The notes under the pieces were generated by a model. The model was not told the DNA's origin, ran no database searches, and saw nothing but the letters and a program-made list of their open reading frames with translations. The position numbers and the translations under genes are program-made. From NCBI GenBank assembly GCA_910592005.1, contig CAJVPP010001080.1, forward strand, positions 1 to 23,017: a DNA stretch of 23,017 nucleotides, given 5' to 3'. This stretch comes from Funneliformis mosseae. Taxonomy: Eukaryota > Glomeromycota > Glomeromycetes > Glomerales > Glomeraceae. Below, in pieces: positions 19,050 to 23,017 of the stretch (positions within the stretch are counted from its first letter, which is position 1; the number at the start of each line of letters is the position of its first letter).

Positions 19050-20383
19050 CAGTCCCTGCTGAAAGTAATAGTGGTAGAGATATTAAATAATATTTTAGTC
19101 ACAGTTTCTCCAGTGTTCTGATTTGACGCATTATTAATTAGGCTGATTTAGGCAATATGATGTTATTTTTAATAAAATAAACAAAAAAACCTGATCTTAA
19201 ATGTTATTTGTTTATTTTAAACTTAACCTAAATTACTACTATACTAAATGCCATCGATATCTATTAAAGCAAATCATAAAGTTGTAAAATATCTTTAGGA
19301 TAAAAATATCCATAATACAAAGGAAATTTCCAACTGAACTAAAGTTCTTTTATGTTCTTGTGAAAGATATGTTGACATTTTACGAAAAAATGGTAATATT
19401 CTAAAAATTCATTGATCTGACCATCTACAAAAATTAACTCCATGAAATGTTGGTACATCAGAATGATTATTAAGCATGATCATTTCACTACAGTTGAAAA
19501 ATTGAAGGCTATATTAGAAGAAAATAATTCAGAATTAGAAATCAGTGAAACAACTATCTGTTAAGAACTTTCTAGGCTCAGCTATATAGCAGTTCTTTCA
19601 TGAAAAGTTCCTCTTTTGACCAAAAAAGTGAAAAACATTCACTTGTCTTGGGCATAAGACCATTTGTAATACAATTATAAAAGTGTGGTTTTTCTGACGA
19701 AATAATGATTCAAATGTTTTGTAATACAACTCTTACATGGTCCTGTGATGGAAAACCAGTTTAACCTATGGTTAAGCACCCCTTTAAAGTACATGTTTAG
19801 GCTGCGATCAATATTAAAGGAAGAATTGGCATGCATATGTTTACCAAAAATCTTGATCGTCATTTGTATCGCCAAATTCTTGATTATCAGTTCTATAATA
19901 ATGCGAATGAATTATTAGATCATCGATAGATTTTTCAGCAAGATAATAACCTAAAACACAAATCCCATGATGTTCAAAGAGACTTGAAAACTCACCTTTT
20001 GGGTCGAGTTCTTCTATGGTCATCTTATAATCCAAATCTTAATCTGATTAAAAATGTTTGGGCTATTTTAAAAAGAAAAGTTGAGATAAAGATTAAGAAA
20101 ATGGTGACGCAGAAAAAAAAAATATCAATTGAAATTTTTTATAATATAATTCAAGAAAAATGGGATGATTTTAATGATAATATAATAGTTAACTATATCA
20201 ATAGTATGCCAAATCGAATTATAGCATGTATTAATGCAAAAGAATGCATACTAAATACTAATTAATTAATAAAAGTTGCAACTATGATATTCATATTTTA
20301 TTTAAAAATTTTAATTGAGTTTATTAATAAATCACATGTGTTAAGTTATAAAAATTGACTGCTATTACTTTTAGCGGGAACTG
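19050..20383 (+). mobile_element. full-length, inactive Tc1/mariner element, 1334 bp
   Basis: The left end is CAGTCCCTGCTGAAAGTAAT and the complementary right end is CAGTTCCCGCTAAAAGTAAT. Over 26 bases the ends differ at five positions, all transitions. TA duplications lie at 19048-19049 and 20384-20385. The length is normal for a Tc1 element with one ~340-codon transposase, which is present at 19248-20265 but broken. It is distinct from the element at 4476-5069, whose ends begin CAGAGG. Confidence 0.93.
19248..20265 (+). pseudogene. Tc1-like transposase, full length but dead
   Basis: The ATG at 19248 starts MPSISIKANHKVVKYL with a paired-type HTH region after it (KEISN, CSCERYVDILRKNGNI). 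Several frameshifts follow between 19450 and 19730. The catalytic half reads WSCDGKPV, MVKHPFKVHV, INIKGRIGMHMFTKNLD and IFQQDNNLKHK with the second Asp, then WSSYNPNLNLIKNVWAILKR. The family signature at that point is normally PDLNPIENxW; here the Asp reads Asn and the catalytic Glu reads Lys, each a single transition. The frame then runs open for 90 codons to TAA 20265. At 339 codons the span equals a normal Tc1 transposase. Confidence 0.88.
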
Positions 20384-20385
20384 TA

Positions 20386-20678
20386 TATATTAGCAAGTTT
20401 AAGGCTAGAATTATGAAATTGAAAGATAAGGGTCTTAAAGGGATCAGTAAAAAATTTATTATCTGTATCACAAAAAATGTAATTCTGTATTAATGCTAGT
20501 TGACAAAAGTGATCAGCATTAGAACTTATAATACATATGTGATTTGATCAAAGTTGTATTACTAGCAGATCTCTTGTGATATTGATGTGGTGTAAATTTA
20601 TTTTTAATGCTATATCTTATATCAGAATGAATTTCTTTTGTGCAAACTTTTTTGCGCAAAACTATATTTAATAAAATA
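20386..20678 (+). other. possible upstream coding remnant, unresolved
   Basis: Short open pieces such as DLIKVVLLADLL and CGVNLFLMLYLISE can be read toward the frame at 20679, but stops are frequent. A near-perfect hairpin, TTTTGTGCAAA and TTTGCGCAAAA around a short spacer, lies at about 20637-20661. No element end is visible. Confidence 0.25.
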
Positions 20679-21114
20679 TTCCATTCTGACTATAAATACA
20701 TTATCGATAGACTACCTGAAAGTTTATCAAAAGAGCTTGCCAGAGACTCTTACACTATTTTAAAGATTCTATTCCATTAATTCTATTTTCAAAAAGTCTG
20801 AATGAATTGAATCTTATTAAGACATATATTAGAGATTTATGAGAATTCATTAAATAGATAATGAAATCCAAACTAATAATACTATTTATGATTTTAAGAA
20901 AGAGAATAATTGCCAGGTTATGAATAAACTTAAAGTGTTTTACTAGCACCTGCTTGATTATAATAAAAGAACTTTTAAAAAATTTATGCAAGATATAGAA
21001 AAAGAATATAGAAAGAGGGTTAATGCGAATAAGAAGTTGCAGTGTAAAATTTATAATCTGAAGATGCAGGAGGCAGAAAAAGAGTTCGCATCTATGAAGT
21101 TAAATTTTCACTAA
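20679..21114 (+). pseudogene. coiled-coil protein remnant of unknown function
   Basis: The frame begins FHSDYKYIIDRLPESLSKEL and ARDSYTILK, shifts near 20764 to SIPLILFSKSLNELNLIKTY, and shifts again near 20850 to DNEIQTNNTIYDFKKENNCQ. It then runs with a single TAG through DYNKRTFKKFMQDIEKEYRK and NKKLQCKIYNLKMQEAEKEF to NFH and TAA at 21112-21114. The last part is highly charged with coiled-coil spacing. It meets the minus-strand ATPase remnant tail to tail, with a 23-base overlap at 21092-21114. That compact convergent arrangement suggests both belonged to the same virus-like insertion, though I cannot name this protein. Confidence 0.5.
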
Positions 21115-21930
21115 GAAGTAGCATATCCCAGCTGACACGTATCCTGTATAGATACTCTTGAGATACAGTTAGATTAAAAACAATAAATTTTTGTTCACAT
21201 AAATGCTTATCAATAATCTTAATCACACTACGCCAGTCATTAACGTATTGATATATAATTCTAACTAGCTCATCTATAATGCATAACCTGTTAAATAGGC
21301 AGATATATATGAAATTTTTTCGTATTATCTTTAGATAATCAAAGTAACTCTGTGATATATATATTAAACTGACATTGTAATGGCACTCTTTAACGAAATA
21401 AGGAATAATTTTCTCTTGCACTTTCTTTAGATCAGTACATATATCTTCGAATATAGCTACTATACTCTTATCTGAAAAAAATAAATCTATCTTAGGAATT
21501 TATCAGGCTTTAAAGCTCAAAATGAAATATTTTCATAATATGACTTTAGGCTATTAACAATTATTTGATAGGCTGATTTGAGATACAAATATTTTAGCTC
21601 CATAAGTTGGTGATTGATCAATAGCAAATTATCATTTTTAATATATCTGCTTTCATCTTTCTTTCCATTAAATATCTGATAAAGCTTATTTCTAAGTATA
21701 AGATTAAGAACTTCATTAATTTTTCCAAAATTAGTATGATCACAGATCAGAAGTGTGAAAGTCTATTGGGAAATATTGGAATGACTGTTATATTTTTTAG
21801 CATCTTTAATTTCATTAATATGATATATAAGACTTTTAACTGGCTCAAGCTTTTTTACTTTCATGTTAAACAAAGTATTATTAATGATATACTAAATAAT
21901 CTTATAAATTTCTGGAACTGGTAGTCTTGA
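21092..21930 (-). pseudogene. A32/FtsK-type packaging ATPase remnant (Polinton or large-DNA-virus type)
   Basis: Read on the minus strand from a possible ATG at 21864. A P-loop-like segment ([10 protein letters not shown], near 21745-21716) keeps the G-K core but has lost the first Gly and the final Ser/Thr. A Walker B-like segment IVAIFED follows near 21450, after one TGA and a frameshift near 21490. A strongly conserved-looking block NVSLIYISQSYF and KIIRKN then matches the sensor region typical of A32-like packaging ATPases of Polintons/Mavericks, virophages and nucleocytoplasmic DNA viruses. The open tail ends at 21092. These ATPases drive genome packaging into capsids; this copy cannot. 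The size from P-loop to stop, about 220 codons, fits the family. No capsid gene is visible within the window. Confidence 0.6.
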
Positions 21931-21952
21931 AGAATTACTAAGAAAATATTAT

Positions 21953-22882
21953 TTAGCTTGAAGAATTATTCAAGAATCCTTTCTTGATTAGTGCATACTT
22001 AATAAACAAGTATAAATCAGCTATATAGGCATCAGGATAAGAAATATACCTTTCTGCTTACATAAGTCTTGCTTTTTTATTACGCATTTTCTGCTTATTT
22101 AAATCTATCTGGCCTTTTCTATAGAACATCAAATTAAGAGTGTAGTGCTGAGATCCCTAGAATTTGAATGCAAGATGCAATTCCTCATTATACTTAGTGA
22201 GATGCATCCCATCCAAAAAATTAGGCCTATATAGTGGGAATTTCTTACCTAGCATATCCTTGAAAATGTAACGTACATTTCTTTCAATAATGTAGTAACA
22301 TAGAGAGCACTATTCAAATTTTTTCATAATATATTTTAATAGATACTCCCATTGATGCATATCATTTTCACAGAACTAAAGATAAACATTATAATCATTT
22401 ACTTGTCTGGTTCTTTCTAAGCATTAGCCACCATATTTTTCAGCATATTGATGAGAATCAGTTAAATTATCATTAGCAATTTAAATATAATAGATGAATT
22501 CAGTAGGATAATATTTTCACATAAATCCATCAGATGGATACTCGATTTTATCAGATTTCTCAATCACTTAGAACTCCTCATATTTAAAGAGTCATTTAGG
22601 GTTCTATCTCATCAAGTGAGTAGTTGATTCAATGTGCTTGCTCATTCTCAAAATAATATAAGACCAGTTATGATGGATTCCTTCTAATAATAACTCTTTT
22701 GATCTTGTAAATATGTAATGACTAATATAGATTAGTTGTTTGATGCCTGTGATCATCTTCTAACTCACCCAATTTTAATAGATATCTAATCACTATATCT
22801 TCTTTAACTTTATCCCTTTATACCTTTCAATTACCTGCTTAACTTTACTAGAGGGTTTCAATTTAACTTCACCTAAAGTCAT
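21953..22882 (-). pseudogene. zinc-ribbon plus Vsr-like nuclease-type protein remnant
   Basis: On the minus strand an ATG at 22882 starts MTLGEVKLKPSSKVKQVIER; after a frameshift near 22790 a single frame runs to TAA at 21953 with about ten stops. It contains LLLEGIHHNWSYIILRMSKH, SDKIEYPSDGFM, DNLTDSHQYAEKYGG, a CSLC pair, then [24 protein letters not shown] and RKGQIDLNKQKMRNKKARLM. The order CxxC, then LDG..LAF.F.GSQHY and a K/R-rich helix resembles Vsr-type endonuclease folds found beside zinc ribbons in large DNA viruses and their relatives; this is a tentative match from pattern memory. It lies 12-90 bases upstream of the ATPase remnant on the same strand. Stops are of the Gln/Arg/Trp type. 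Confidence 0.45.
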
Positions 22883-23017
22883 AGTATGAGCTAGTGATAT
22901 TTAATAAGACGTTGTTGGCTTGGTATCTGTAAACTTAAATGATAAACTTTTAATTCAATCCGTTGAATTAAATACAAGACAATATCACAATCACGCCTAT
23001 ATGAAGACACGACAAAA
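22883..23017 (-). other. sequence upstream of the nuclease-like gene, continuing off the window
   Basis: No frame is convincing in this short end piece. It would hold the promoter of the minus-strand gene starting at 22882. Confidence 0.3.

Noticed and set aside
19675..20035. Minus-strand ORFs in the second Tc1-like element
   Set aside because: The plus strand carries QQDNNLKH and the catalytic signature region in this span, so the minus ORFs are shadows.

Overview
The window looks like an accessory, transposon-rich segment of a very AT-rich fungal nuclear genome. I place it in the arbuscular mycorrhizal fungi (Glomeromycotina, probably Rhizophagus or a close relative). The grounds are short GT..AG introns of about 30-80 bases, a multi-exon gene of a lineage-expanded PD-(D/E)XK-like family, a coiled-coil/RING-like family I associate with Rhizophagus, and a dense load of DNA transposons. 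The taxon and family calls rest on recollection of protein families; no search was run.

Layout. 1-3000 holds the only nearly intact host-like gene, about ten exons on the plus strand. Its first intron carries four ~53-bp units, each with two small palindromes, and one single-base frameshift lies in exon 6. 3238-5299 holds two decayed host-like genes; the second has been hit by a 155-bp MITE (3735-3889) and by a Tc1-like element (4476-5069), and its reading frame closes perfectly when each is removed with one target-site copy. 6273-12482 is a 6.2-kb DNA transposon with 8-bp target duplications, 20-bp inverted ends and long subterminal arrays. It encodes a broken protein with a Cys-rich region and a homeodomain-like C terminus, and it sits inside another unknown decayed gene.

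13733-15989 is a dead pogo/Tigger-like element with TA target duplications. 16372-18959 holds decayed coding sequence interrupted by a second 155-bp MITE and by a 659-bp internally deleted copy of the 6.2-kb family. 19050-20383 is a complete-length but dead Tc1/mariner element. 20679-23017 holds a decayed plus-strand coiled-coil frame and, on the minus strand, remnants of an A32/FtsK-type packaging ATPase and a zinc-ribbon plus nuclease-like gene. These suggest a degraded Polinton/Maverick or large-DNA-virus-derived insertion that runs off the right edge.

The unifying signal is transition-dominated decay. Paired transposon ends and sister copies differ almost only by C/T or A/G changes, and most in-frame stops are one transition away from Gln, Arg or Trp codons. 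The first gene does not show this, so a boundary between a gene-like and a decayed compartment lies near position 3000.
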